DNA of 64,000 nucleotides from Christensenella sp034926635 (GCA_034926635.1 JAYFQX010000011.1:1-64000); one strand, 5' to 3'. Counted from the stretch's first letter, positions 52,987-61,906 are shown. The notes: generated from the letters alone by a model not told the origin. Numbers and translations are program-made.

Positions 52987-55866
52987 ATGAAAGCAGCAAT
53001 AACTTTGACAGAAAAAATAAAACGATGCTTTTCTTTGTTTTTGATTTGCGTCTGCATGATCTTGTTATTGTTTCCGGCGCAGCAGTCTTATGCCGCGGCA
53101 CAACAGCAGGTGGTTCGGGTAGGATGGTTCAGCCAGCCCGGTTTTCAGGAAACGGATGAAAACGGAAAGCCTTACGGCTACAACTATGAATATCTGATGC
53201 GTATTGCACAAAAAAATAATTGGGCATACCAGTTTGTGCAGGTAGATAGTTTTGCTGCGTGTTATACAATGCTCCAGCAGGGCACGGTTGACGTGATGGG
53301 CTGCGTGATGGATACGGCAGAACGTCGCAACGAGGTTGCCTTTCCAAAGAAGAGCAGCGGAACGACTTATACATCCCTGTTCGTTGACGTGGGCAGTGAG
53401 ATCGTCCTATATGATTTTGAGGCGTTTGACGGGATGCGCGTTGGCTGTCGTGTATCGCAGAATCCGGAAGAACTATTGCAATATGCAGCCGATAACGGGT
53501 TTACCGTAACCCTGGTTTATTATGATAATGTAGAATCAATTGAGGCTGCCGTTGCCAGCGGAGAAATCGACGCAGGGGTGATGGGCGGTTATCAAGAGAC
53601 CGAGAATACGCGGATCGTAGCAAGCTTTGCGCCTGTTCCGTTCTATTTTGTGACGACAAAAGATAATACTTCTGTTTTGCAGGGACTGGAGAAAGCTCTG
53701 CAGGAAATTGCGATCGAAAATCCATTCTATGAAAAAGAACTCTATTATAAATACCTGCCGCAGACTAAGAATACCTTGCTGTTAACGCAAAAGGAGCAGG
53801 AATACCTGGATCAAAACCATGAATTTACTGTTTCGTATAATAGCGATTTTACGCCACTGGAAATGTCTGATCCAAAAACCGGACAGTTTACAGGGATTGT
53901 TGCAGACGTACTTGCGCGCGTTTCCGAGCTGACGGGAATTACATTTCATTATGAAGCGGATGCAAAAGATGCGGATATAATCGGCGGATTTACAGGTGGC
54001 TTTGATGATGCCGATGCGGCGGGATATGACCTTACGCACAGTTATCTTAACGTACCGATGGTGGTTGTACGACGTGAAGACGACGATGCGCAAAAGTCGG
54101 GAAGCACCGCGGCAATAGACAGTTATTATTTAACGAATAACAATAGTGAAATGACGGAAAATGAGGTTTTGTTCTGCGATACGCCGCAGGAGTGCCTTGA
54201 TGCGGTCGCCTTGGGACGGACGGAACAAGCTTTCGTAAATGCCTATTCCGCGGATTCTTTGCTTTCAAAAGCAGCATATGAAAAATTGAAAGCTTCAACA
54301 CTTTATGGATCGAGTTATGATATCAGCATGGCGGTAAAAAAGGAAAACGAGGCAGAACTGTTCTCTGTTTTGAACAAAGCGCTTTCCCAGATCTCCGAGT
54401 CGGAACTAAACGCCATCATTTTAAAAAATACAGTAAAACCACAGGAAATCACATTGCAAGGGATTATCGAACAAATGCCTGCCGACGTTATTTTAGTGAT
54501 CGCTATTTTGTTGGTGGCGATCATCGCGGTTTTGATACTTTTGCTGCGCGGAAAAGCAAAGTATGCGCGGAATATTCGAGAGGTGCTTTACAGGGATGAT
54601 CTGACAGGGCTGTATAACCAACGAGGATTTTGCGAAAGCATACAGAATATATTAGAGAATAACCCGGAAAGCCAGTATTATTTGATAGATTTTGATGTAA
54701 ACAGTTTTAAAGAATATAATTCTATTCATGGTTATGCAATCGGCGACAGACTGCTGGCGCATGTTGCAAAAATTTTAAAACAGTGTTTGGGAACCGGCGA
54801 AATTGCAGCACGTGTACAGGCCGACCATTTTCTGTGTTTGATGACAGCAGAAAATTTGCAGGAGATTCAGTCGCGTATCAAACAATTTGACGCGCAATTC
54901 CATATGGAGATGCGGCAATCGTCGCTTTTGGTTAGTTACGGGATTTATGAAATAACAAATAAGAATACCGATGTGGTCACCATGTGTGATTGTGCCATTG
55001 TGGCAAGAAGAGCGGTAAAAGGGAATTATGAACACTTTATTGGGATCTATGATAATAATCTTTATCAAAGACAGTTAAGTGACGCCGCGTTGATAGGGAA
55101 GTTTAATGCAGCGCTTGCATCCGGTGAGTTGAAAGCGTATTATCAGCCGCAGTACAATGTATATACGAAAAAGATCGCAGGGGCAGAAGCGTTGGTACGT
55201 TGGATTTGCAAGGACGGAAGTATGATAATGCCCGCCCGTTTTATTGATTTATTAGAGCAAAACGGGTTGATTGGCAAGCTGGATCTCTATATGTTTGAGC
55301 AGGTTTGCCAAAAGGTCAAAGAGATGCGGTGTCGCTATGGCAGACCGATCCCGCTTTCCGTAAATGTATCCCGCGCGCAAATGTACGACGATCATTTGAC
55401 GGAAAAATTGTTGGGGATCATAAAAAAATATGACATTCCTGCGTCGGCAGTGGAATTAGAGTTAACCGAAAGCGCATTCCTCGAAAACCTTCAGGAAATG
55501 ATGAAGACAATGGCAAAATTGCATGAGGCAGGCTTCAGGCTTGCGATCGATGATTTTGGAAGCGGGTATTCGGGGCTCAATATGTTAAAGGATATTAATT
55601 TTGATACGGTAAAGCTGGATCGCGGATTTTTGATCGAAACGGAAGGTGACAAGCGCGGAGACGTTATTTTGCAAGGGATTCTGGCTCTCGCCAAAAAACT
55701 GAATTTGCAAACCATCGCGGAGGGAGTAGAGACAAAGGCACAATTCCTTTTTCTAAAAGAAAACGGCTGCGATATGGTGCAGGGCTTTTATTTTTCGCGG
55801 GCCGTTCCCGGAAATGAATTTGACCGCATGATAGAAGAGGAAAATAACGAAGGAAAGCATAATTAA
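52987..55866 (+). CDS. Membrane c-di-GMP phosphodiesterase with two solute-binding sensor domains (SBP-SBP-GGDEF-EAL)
   Basis: 959 residues from the ATG at 52987, which places a signal peptide at the start (LFLICVCMILLLFPAQQSYA); upstream GTG/ATG codons at 52951/52960 are alternatives and none has a good ribosome site. Two SBP_bac_3-like domains (from VVRVGWFSQPGF and from EFTVSYNSDFTPLEMSD) lie outside, then a membrane helix (DVILVIAILLVAIIAVLILL). The GGDEF is degenerate (RVQADHF). The EAL domain is intact: EALVRW, VNVS, LTES, IDDFGSGYSG, VKLDRGF, EGVET, VQGFYF. It should hydrolyse c-di-GMP in response to a small ligand, perhaps an amino acid. Confidence 0.87.
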   Translation: MKAAITLTEKIKRCFSLFLICVCMILLLFPAQQSYAAAQQQVVRVGWFSQPGFQETDENGKPYGYNYEYLMRIAQKNNWAYQFVQVDSFAACYTMLQQGTVDVMGCVMDTAERRNEVAFPKKSSGTTYTSLFVDVGSEIVLYDFEAFDGMRVGCRVSQNPEELLQYAADNGFTVTLVYYDNVESIEAAVASGEIDAGVMGGYQETENTRIVASFAPVPFYFVTTKDNTSVLQGLEKALQEIAIENPFYEKELYYKYLPQTKNTLLLTQKEQEYLDQNHEFTVSYNSDFTPLEMSDPKTGQFTGIVADVLARVSELTGITFHYEADAKDADIIGGFTGGFDDADAAGYDLTHSYLNVPMVVVRREDDDAQKSGSTAAIDSYYLTNNNSEMTENEVLFCDTPQECLDAVALGRTEQAFVNAYSADSLLSKAAYEKLKASTLYGSSYDISMAVKKENEAELFSVLNKALSQISESELNAIILKNTVKPQEITLQGIIEQMPADVILVIAILLVAIIAVLILLLRGKAKYARNIREVLYRDDLTGLYNQRGFCESIQNILENNPESQYYLIDFDVNSFKEYNSIHGYAIGDRLLAHVAKILKQCLGTGEIAARVQADHFLCLMTAENLQEIQSRIKQFDAQFHMEMRQSSLLVSYGIYEITNKNTDVVTMCDCAIVARRAVKGNYEHFIGIYDNNLYQRQLSDAALIGKFNAALASGELKAYYQPQYNVYTKKIAGAEALVRWICKDGSMIMPARFIDLLEQNGLIGKLDLYMFEQVCQKVKEMRCRYGRPIPLSVNVSRAQMYDDHLTEKLLGIIKKYDIPASAVELELTESAFLENLQEMMKTMAKLHEAGFRLAIDDFGSGYSGLNMLKDINFDTVKLDRGFLIETEGDKRGDVILQGILALAKKLNLQTIAEGVETKAQFLFLKENGCDMVQGFYFSRAVPGNEFDRMIEEENNEGKHN

Positions 55867-55878
55867 ACAGGTTCATAA

Positions 55879-55908
55879 AAAACAGCTCCTTTTGACAGGA
55901 GCTGTTTT
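55879..55908. terminator. Bidirectional terminator between the phosphodiesterase and methyltransferase genes
   Basis: AAAACAGCTCCT (55879-55890) pairs perfectly with AGGAGCTGTTTT (55897-55908), with T runs on both strands. Confidence 0.92.
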
Positions 55909-55916
55909 TTGCTATT

Positions 55917-57161
55917 TTACCGTCGTTTGCCGTAGTTGAAGGTGGTTTCAAACATGGCTTCAATATTTTCGGCTTTTGCATCATCGATCATGGTGCCGCT
56001 GTCCATAATAAAACCGCCGCCCGGTGCGCAGGTATCAATCAGCCACTTGCAATAATCTGTGACTTCCTGTTTTGTGCCGTAACTGAGCGTGACGGCAGGG
56101 ACGTTACCCATAATGCAAGACTGTCCGCCGAGAATTTGTTTGGCTTTTTCCATATCTGTGTATTCAAAGGAAAAAATCGCCTTGCCCGGCGTTATTTCTT
56201 TGAGATGTTCCAGACGCGAATTATATGCGCCTTCTACATAGACCACCGGTGTAAGCCCTGCTTCGGCAACCGCGTTGATATAATTACGCAGAGACGGCCA
56301 ATAAAAAGTTTTAAATTGTTCATCAGACATAAATTCGTCTACACCCTTATGCAGCCAGAACCATACGAAAGGCGTATCTTTGCCGCTGCTGGACTTTATA
56401 GTGTCCTCAATAGCAAACCGCGTGACTACGTCAATCAGCTCCAGAAGTTCGCCGGGACGGTCGTACATATCCATCAGGATGGGAACCGTGCCGCGCATGG
56501 AATCGCCGATCATATCAAAGGGGGCATACGCAAAGCCTGCGTAAATCAAAGGAATTCCATATTCATTCTTCAGTTTTTGCCCATATTCGCCGAGATATGC
56601 AAACCACTTTTGCAGAATTTTACCGGTCTCTACCATGGCTTCCAGCGTGCTGATCACTTCCGGGTCGGCAAAATTGAGCAGCGTACCGATATGCCCAAAC
56701 CACATGGCATTACGAAAATCAAGTTTGGAGAGTCCTTTAAAATTTGCAAAACTGCGGGGCATCCATTTATTCATCATGTATTTTGTCATGTCGCAGATGG
56801 CTTCCGGGTATTCGTTTGCCTTCATGTATTCGCCCTCCGCATATTGGTACATGGCGTTGGGGTCGGATATATCATGCCCGGGCCAGCGATACCAGGTAAT
56901 GCCGGAACGCTCGAGATAAGGAGCGGGGTTGAACAAAATCGGATCCCAGCCAAGGTCGGGTTGAAAATCCCGATAAAAAATATCATATGCTTTTCCGGCT
57001 TTTGTCCAGTCTTCCATGACATCCTGTATGGTATATCCGGAATAATAAACAGGAAAAGCCTGAAAAACGGGAACCAGCGGAACCCTGTCCGGCTCTTTTA
57101 CCGCCGCAGCGTCCATAACGCGTTTTAGGCGTGCATCATACTGCTGTTTGATGCTATCCAT
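55917..57161 (-). CDS. Uroporphyrinogen decarboxylase (URO-D) family protein, probable corrinoid-type methyltransferase
   Basis: 414 residues from the ATG at 57161, which has AAAGGAGGG upstream. The URO-D TIM barrel is suggested by the opening (RVMDAAAVKEPDRVPLVP) and the C-terminal CAPGGGFIMDSGTMIDDA. Length and the Gly-rich late motif fit the MtaA/MtbA-like and uncharacterised methyltransferase branches rather than haem synthesis. No corrinoid protein gene is adjacent. It has its own control region with a palindrome, and a terminator separates it from the sugar operon upstream. Substrate unknown. Confidence 0.8.
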   Translation of the reverse strand: MDSIKQQYDARLKRVMDAAAVKEPDRVPLVPVFQAFPVYYSGYTIQDVMEDWTKAGKAYDIFYRDFQPDLGWDPILFNPAPYLERSGITWYRWPGHDISDPNAMYQYAEGEYMKANEYPEAICDMTKYMMNKWMPRSFANFKGLSKLDFRNAMWFGHIGTLLNFADPEVISTLEAMVETGKILQKWFAYLGEYGQKLKNEYGIPLIYAGFAYAPFDMIGDSMRGTVPILMDMYDRPGELLELIDVVTRFAIEDTIKSSSGKDTPFVWFWLHKGVDEFMSDEQFKTFYWPSLRNYINAVAEAGLTPVVYVEGAYNSRLEHLKEITPGKAIFSFEYTDMEKAKQILGGQSCIMGNVPAVTLSYGTKQEVTDYCKWLIDTCAPGGGFIMDSGTMIDDAKAENIEAMFETTFNYGKRR

Positions 57162-57188
57162 GGTAGAGCCCTCCTTTGCGTATTCGTT

Positions 57189-57218
57189 ATCTTTATCATA
57201 GATCATTTTGATAAAGAT
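57189..57218 (-). promoter_or_regulatory. Palindromic operator candidate upstream of the URO-D gene
   Basis: ATCTTTATCA and TGATAAAGAT are perfect 10-bp arms around a 10-base spacer, 28 bases before the start codon. Confidence 0.6.
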
Positions 57219-57252
57219 GAACAGACTTTATTTTGAAAATGAATTTCGAGGA

Positions 57253-57296
57253 TAAAAAACGGACAGATGCCGCTTAGGGTACGGCGTCTGTCCGTT
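57253..57296 (-). terminator. Terminator of the epimerase-kinase-dehydrogenase operon
   Basis: On the minus strand AACGGACAGACGCC pairs with GGCATCTGTCCGTT (one mismatch), followed by TTTTTT, 17 bases after the Gfo/Idh stop. Confidence 0.92.
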
Positions 57297-57312
57297 TGAA
57301 GGGAGAATTGGA

Positions 57313-58467
57313 TCAGAGACTGACCCACTTTTCTGCTTTGGCAGATTCTACGATAGACTCGCACAGCGTAAGTTCGCGTAGACCGTCCTCAAACGTAGCG
57401 AATTCCGGTGTTGCACCGGTCTTATAACCTTCGTCACGAATGTAACCGTAGAATTTCGTTGCAAACTGCTTGATGGTATCCGGGAAACCTTCGTTGTGAC
57501 CGCCCGGATAGGAAATCAGCTGTCTTGCTTCCGGATGCATCAGGGAAGGATCCTTCATCAGGGTCTGGTTTGCCTCATCGCGGTTGCCGATCCACATTTC
57601 GTTCGGACGTTCGGTGTTGATTGCGAGGGATTTCTTGCTACCATAAATCTCAAACCAAATACGGTTTTTACGTCCCGCCGCAACCTGGTTGACCGTCATG
57701 CAGCCGTGTGCACCGTTTTCAAATTTCAGGAGCACGGAAGCATAGTCCTCTGTATTGATCGGAACATCTGCATAATCTTCCGGTGTCAAAATTTTACCGG
57801 AATATGTTTCTACAGGCTTCAGCGGTTTTTTGCGAATAGGGTAGAAGGTAGCAAAATCAGCACAAACCTTGTTAATGCGCAGACCTGTCATAAATTCAAC
57901 GGAATCCAGCCAGTGCGATCCGATGTCGGCAACTGCGCGGGATGCGCCGCTGAATTTCGGTTCCAGACGCCAGCTATAGTCGGTTTCTTTAAACAACCAA
58001 TCCTGCTGGTAAGAACCATTGATGGCAAAGATCGTGCCCAGTTCGCCGTTTTCGATCATGGCGCGTGCTTCGTGGATCACGGGGTAAAAGCGAATGTTAA
58101 AATGCACCGCGTTTGCAAGCCCAGTTTCTTTAGCAACAGCAATCAAGTCTTTTGCCTCTTCGCTTGTCATGGTCAAAGGCTTTTCGCATACAACATGCTT
58201 TCCGGCTAAAAGCGCCTCTTTTGCCATGGTGTAGTGAAAACTGTTAGGGGAGCATACATGCACTACGTCAATTTCAGGATCTTTCAGAAGATCTTTGTAG
58301 TTGCCATAGCTTTTGTCAATGCTCAGTTGGTCGGCTTTCGCGCGTGCGGTTGCGTCGTCAATGTCCGCAAGTGCCACAACGTCTACATAGCCGAGCCTGC
58401 GAAGAGCTTCAATATGTGTAGGACCGATAAAGCCCGTTCCAATAACACCGGTTTTAATTTTTTTCAT
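57313..58467 (-). CDS. Gfo/Idh/MocA family oxidoreductase
   Basis: 384 residues. The N-terminal Rossmann domain opens KTGVIGTGFIGPTHIEALRR; the family EKP motif with the catalytic Lys is in HVVCEKPLTM (near residue 96); a C-terminal alpha/beta substrate domain includes DIGSHWLDSVEFM, with the usual GxHxxD-like pattern. It should oxidise a sugar or polyol hydroxyl with NAD(P). AAAGGA lies about 13 bases before the ATG. It is the last gene of the operon epimerase-kinase-dehydrogenase, followed by a strong terminator. The substrate cannot be named. Confidence 0.9.
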   Translation of the reverse strand: MKKIKTGVIGTGFIGPTHIEALRRLGYVDVVALADIDDATARAKADQLSIDKSYGNYKDLLKDPEIDVVHVCSPNSFHYTMAKEALLAGKHVVCEKPLTMTSEEAKDLIAVAKETGLANAVHFNIRFYPVIHEARAMIENGELGTIFAINGSYQQDWLFKETDYSWRLEPKFSGASRAVADIGSHWLDSVEFMTGLRINKVCADFATFYPIRKKPLKPVETYSGKILTPEDYADVPINTEDYASVLLKFENGAHGCMTVNQVAAGRKNRIWFEIYGSKKSLAINTERPNEMWIGNRDEANQTLMKDPSLMHPEARQLISYPGGHNEGFPDTIKQFATKFYGYIRDEGYKTGATPEFATFEDGLRELTLCESIVESAKAEKWVSL

Positions 58468-58491
58468 AGTAATAGTAATCCTTTCTGAGAT

Positions 58492-59601
58492 TTAAATCCA
58501 TTCTTGTAAAAAGTTCGATAATTCATGGGTTTCTGGACTTCTGGCGTTTCTGACATAAAACCCGGAAGCGCCTACACCGCAAAGCAAGCACTCTTCATAA
58601 GAATAACCGTTCATCCAGCCAAGCATAAATCCGGAGTTAAAAGTATCTCCCGCACCGGTTGTAAGAACCGGTCGTTCGCAGAAGGGACCTTCCACCTCAT
58701 AAAAATGACCGTCTGCATAGCAGCAGGCGCGATCCACCGGATGAATCACCAGACAACCTGCGTGAATGTGCTTTGCAAGCACACCGCATAAATCTTCAAG
58801 CGGGTATGCCTTATAGTCGCTGATTTTTTCGCCATAAATTTCGGCGATTTCGCACGCTTCTTTTTTATTGAGACCAAGTACCGTGCGGAATTTGAGGTCT
58901 GTAAAACGTCCGATCAAGTCCATGGCTTCTTTTGCATCTTTGGCGCTGCGCTTTTCGGGATCGGCAAGATCAAAAAAGCAGGTTTTGCTTTGCGGAAGCG
59001 TTTTCATCAGCGGAACCACCTCCGACAAGAAATGTTTCCAGATATCGCTCATGCGGGGCAGCATCGTCCAGTTTTCCATACCGATTAAAGCGCTTTGATC
59101 AATAATTTTTGCAAAGCGGGTAAGACCGACTTTCTCCATGATCCGTTCCCAGGATACTTCCTTGAAATGTTCGATTTTGGAGACGATGATTTTCCCGTCG
59201 TTAAACTCATATGCGTCTGTATGCCCGGGATCGGTGAGACCGATCATTTCCGAGCCGTCCGCCAGTTCGTCAAAGACCTCGTCCGTGCCGGAAGAACCAA
59301 TACAGCCGATATAGGTCAGGTGAATCTGGTGTTTTTTGAGTGCATTCGCAAAAATAGGACCGTTTCCGCCCAACTTTTTTTGGACAGGAATCACCTCAAT
59401 ATTGGTAGAAAGACCAATACCGCTCTTCAGCCGATCTGTATATTCGGCAATGGTTTCGATCCGGGAATAGTGGTCAGCGTCAATCCGTTTATCTACGACA
59501 TGGATGATTTCGTCCACAAATCCATCGAAGCCAATCAATGCCTCCATCGGCGTTACGCCTTTCGCTAATTTTTGCGCTGTTGCTTGTTTTATCGCGTTCA
59601 T
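58492..59601 (-). CDS. PfkB family carbohydrate kinase
   Basis: 369 residues, longer than typical ribokinases (about 300). The C-terminal signature LTTGAGDTFNSGFMLGW holds the catalytic Asp and anion hole; the N-terminal substrate motif is altered (LGGNGPIFANALKKH). It opens with a helix and then LIGFDGFVDEIIHVVD, in place of the usual GE..xD start. It should phosphorylate a sugar or sugar acid made by the neighbouring dehydrogenase or epimerase. AGGAG is 14 bases from the ATG, rather far. Middle gene of the operon. Confidence 0.88.
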   Translation of the reverse strand: MNAIKQATAQKLAKGVTPMEALIGFDGFVDEIIHVVDKRIDADHYSRIETIAEYTDRLKSGIGLSTNIEVIPVQKKLGGNGPIFANALKKHQIHLTYIGCIGSSGTDEVFDELADGSEMIGLTDPGHTDAYEFNDGKIIVSKIEHFKEVSWERIMEKVGLTRFAKIIDQSALIGMENWTMLPRMSDIWKHFLSEVVPLMKTLPQSKTCFFDLADPEKRSAKDAKEAMDLIGRFTDLKFRTVLGLNKKEACEIAEIYGEKISDYKAYPLEDLCGVLAKHIHAGCLVIHPVDRACCYADGHFYEVEGPFCERPVLTTGAGDTFNSGFMLGWMNGYSYEECLLCGVGASGFYVRNARSPETHELSNFLQEWI

Positions 59602-59619
59602 ACTGTTAAGAACACACTC

Positions 59620-60531
59620 CTAAATAAAGTTTTTGACATATCTCTGGGAAAGCTCGATAGAATAGAGCCTGTCCTCGAGGGAAGATTCAAACGCGCGGTC
59701 TTCTACTTCAATAACGGCAGCGCCATCATAATGGATGTCGTACAGCGCGGAGATCGTCTGTCCCCAGTCAATATCGCCAAGACCGGGAAGCTTTGGCGCG
59801 TGGTATTCAAGCGGCGTTGCCATCATACCGACCTTATCATAGCGGTCTTTATAGAATTTGACGTCTTTTATATGGAAATGGAACATCTTATCCGCGAAAT
59901 CATAGATCGGCTGGATGTAATCCATTTGCTGCCATACGAGGTGCGAGGGATCGTAGTTCAGGCCGAAGTTTTTGCTGTCGATTATCGAGAACATTTCCGT
60001 CCAGATGGCAGGAGTGGAAGCGAGGTTTTTGCCACCCGGCCATTCATCCATGCTGTAGAACATTGCGCAGTTTTCAATCCCGACTTTTACGTCACAGTCC
60101 TCTGCGTATTTGATGAGATCAGGCCAGATTTCCGCAAACGCTTTCATGTTTTCCGCAATTGGAAGGGAAGGGTTTTTCCCGATAAAAGTGTTCATGTTAT
60201 GGATCCCGAGCGTCTGTGCGCCTTTGATGCATTTTTTGATATGCTCTGCGGCGACTTCGCGTACTGCCGGATCTGGATCAAGCGGATTCGGGTAATAACC
60301 GATCGCCGAAATCTCGACATTTTTCTTTGCGAGGTAATCATTGATTTGTCCGGCCTTGGCTTCATCCAAGTTTGCAACGTCAATATGCGTAACTCCCGCA
60401 TAGCGGCGCTCCGCTTTCCCCACAGGCCATGCGCATACTTCCACGCAATCCATCTTAATGCTGCTCGCGTAATCAATCAGCTGCTCGAACGAATAATCCG
60501 GCAGGATTGCGCTTACAAATCCTAATTTCAT
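59620..60531 (-). CDS. Sugar phosphate isomerase/epimerase family TIM-barrel protein
   Basis: 303 residues of the xylose isomerase-like (AP endonuclease 2) superfamily. Visible: an N-terminal LGFVSAILPDYSFEQ, the metal-ligand segments VGIENCAMF, LNYDPSHLVW and FHFHIKDVKF, and a late Glu in AAVIEVEDRAFE. Metal-dependent epimerase, isomerase or dehydratase (IolE- or DTE-like). AAGGAGG precedes the ATG. First gene of the minus-strand operon; its promoter faces the repeat array at 60622-60657. Exact reaction unknown. Confidence 0.87.
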   Translation of the reverse strand: MKLGFVSAILPDYSFEQLIDYASSIKMDCVEVCAWPVGKAERRYAGVTHIDVANLDEAKAGQINDYLAKKNVEISAIGYYPNPLDPDPAVREVAAEHIKKCIKGAQTLGIHNMNTFIGKNPSLPIAENMKAFAEIWPDLIKYAEDCDVKVGIENCAMFYSMDEWPGGKNLASTPAIWTEMFSIIDSKNFGLNYDPSHLVWQQMDYIQPIYDFADKMFHFHIKDVKFYKDRYDKVGMMATPLEYHAPKLPGLGDIDWGQTISALYDIHYDGAAVIEVEDRAFESSLEDRLYSIELSQRYVKNFI

Positions 60532-60621
60532 TGTTTCATCCTCCTTGAAATATTGATTTTATATTCGAAAAAAACTATTATTACCGCAGCAAGTATCTCG
60601 ATCTCTGTCCGGAGATGCCTT

Positions 60622-60681
60622 TTGTATGATTTATATGATTTGTATTATTTGTATCATAATAAAATATTGGAATAATTGCAA
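60622..60681 (-). promoter_or_regulatory. Promoter and 9-bp repeat array of the epimerase operon
   Basis: Minus-strand TTGCAA (60676-60681), a 17-base spacer, TATGAT (60653-60658). From the -10 downstream run four contiguous 9-mers (60657 to 60622): ATGATACAA, ATAATACAA, ATCATATAA, ATCATACAA. Confidence 0.75.
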
Positions 60682-60901
60682 TAGTTTTTTATAAAAACCA
60701 AAAAAGAAATTATTCGGAAGAAGCGCACCTGCGGCAATGCGCCCGAACCTCCCTTGCAAGCTATACATAGCACAAACGCGGTTGTTTCACATTTTTATAT
60801 TATTGTAGATATCAAGTCTATACATTATTATTATAACAATATCACACAAAACATATACGTAAAAATGAAAAAATTAATTTAAAAAAGTTGTAAAAATAGG
60901 G
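60682..60901. other. Centre of the divergent control region
   Basis: About 220 bases between the two promoters. AT-rich at both ends with a GC-rich middle (60720-60760). I see no gene, hairpin terminator or known riboswitch here; it may hold activator sites. Confidence 0.5.
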
Positions 60902-60983
60902 TTGCATTTTAAAGATACGAATGATACAATACAAACAAATGATACAAATGATACAAATGATACATTTATTACAAATAATACAT
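60902..60983 (+). promoter_or_regulatory. Promoter and 9-bp repeat array of the deoC operon
   Basis: TTGCAT (60902-60907), a 17-base spacer, TACAAT (60925-60930). Eight contiguous 9-base units run from 60912 to 60983 in register, with consensus ATGATACAA (exact at 60921, 60939 and 60948; near matches at the other units). The arrangement mirrors the minus-strand promoter. Confidence 0.78.
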
Positions 60984-61138
60984 CAAGATGAAATACCTTT
61001 GCAATAACTCTCTTACATAAGGCGCAACCAAACTAAATACGGCGAGGCTGGATCATCTTAATGGCGGTATGCAGTGCCCGGGAACAAACCAAATGCGGGC
61101 GTTATAATAATTAATCAATATTTTCAGGAGGAAAGATC
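60984..61138 (+). other. Untranslated leader of deoC
   Basis: If transcription starts near 60937, the leader is about 200 bases. It contains GCCCG (61078-61082) and CGGGC (61096-61100), which can pair, then TATAAT near 61103 that might be a second -10. AGGAGG before the ATG. No known riboswitch recognised. Confidence 0.4.
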
Positions 61139-61870
61139 ATGAAACCTACGAAAAAAGCAAGTGAAATGTCGGTAAAAGAACTGGCGTCCTATATTGACCA
61201 GTCTGTGCTGAAACCCGAGTTTACACAGGATGATATCCGTAAATACATCCAGGAAGGAATTGATTTCGGATGCAAGACGGTTTGCATTAACCCGGCTTCG
61301 CTGGACATCGCGGCAGAGCTGACAAAAGGAACAGATACAAAAATTTGTGTGGTATGCGATTTTCCGTTCGGTCTTTCTACAACGGCTTCCAAGGTGTTGC
61401 AGGCGGAGGAATATTGCAAGAGGGGCGACATCTATGAGCTCGACATCGTTTCCAACTTTGGCTGGATCCGCAGCGGAATGTGGAAAGAAGTAGAAGAAGA
61501 CATCAAAGCAGTATGTGATGTATGTCACAAATACGGCACGGCTGTAAAAGTTATCCTCGAAACAGACGCTCTGACGATTGACGAAGTAAAAAGAGGAACC
61601 AAGGCTGCAGTTGCTGCCGGCGCAGACTTCATTAAGAGTTCTACCGGATTTTTGACAGGCGGCAGAAGCGATGGCGCAACCAACGAAGTTGTAGCGGCGA
61701 TGATGGAAGCGGGCGAAGGCAAAATCAAAGTAAAAGGTTCCGGCGCTATCCGTACGAGGGAACATTTCCTGGAACTGATCGACATGGGTATCGACCGTAT
61801 GGGTATTGGATACCGTTCGACCCCGACTGTACTTGATGTTACGATCGAAGAAGTAAGAAACGCAAAATAA
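61139..61870 (+). CDS. deoC: Deoxyribose-phosphate aldolase family protein
   Basis: 243 residues. Class I DeoC aldolase: the Schiff-base Lys is at about 166 (DFIKSSTGF), the second Lys in IKVKGSGAIRT, and the N-terminal IDQSVLKPEFTQDDI replaces the usual IDHTLLKP, keeping the length. It cleaves or forms 2-deoxyribose-5-phosphate or a related aldol. Its setting, opposite an epimerase-kinase-dehydrogenase operon under a matching repeat array, suggests it acts on a phosphorylated sugar acid or deoxysugar from that pathway rather than in nucleoside salvage. Confidence 0.9.
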   Translation: MKPTKKASEMSVKELASYIDQSVLKPEFTQDDIRKYIQEGIDFGCKTVCINPASLDIAAELTKGTDTKICVVCDFPFGLSTTASKVLQAEEYCKRGDIYELDIVSNFGWIRSGMWKEVEEDIKAVCDVCHKYGTAVKVILETDALTIDEVKRGTKAAVAAGADFIKSSTGFLTGGRSDGATNEVVAAMMEAGEGKIKVKGSGAIRTREHFLELIDMGIDRMGIGYRSTPTVLDVTIEEVRNAK

Positions 61871-61906
61871 ATCAGCTTGTAAATATTTAAAATTATGATT
61901 GTGCTG

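Noticed and set aside
57313..60531. A C-glycoside cleavage (dgp-type) or a standard inositol (iol) operon
   Set aside because: The dehydrogenase and epimerase families fit both, but the small partner of the C-deglycosidase and iolD/iolB are absent, so neither name is justified.
60912..60983. A CRISPR-like or iteron-like array
   Set aside because: The units are 9 bases, contiguous and without spacers, they overlap a promoter, and no cas, rep or replication gene is near. An operator array fits better.
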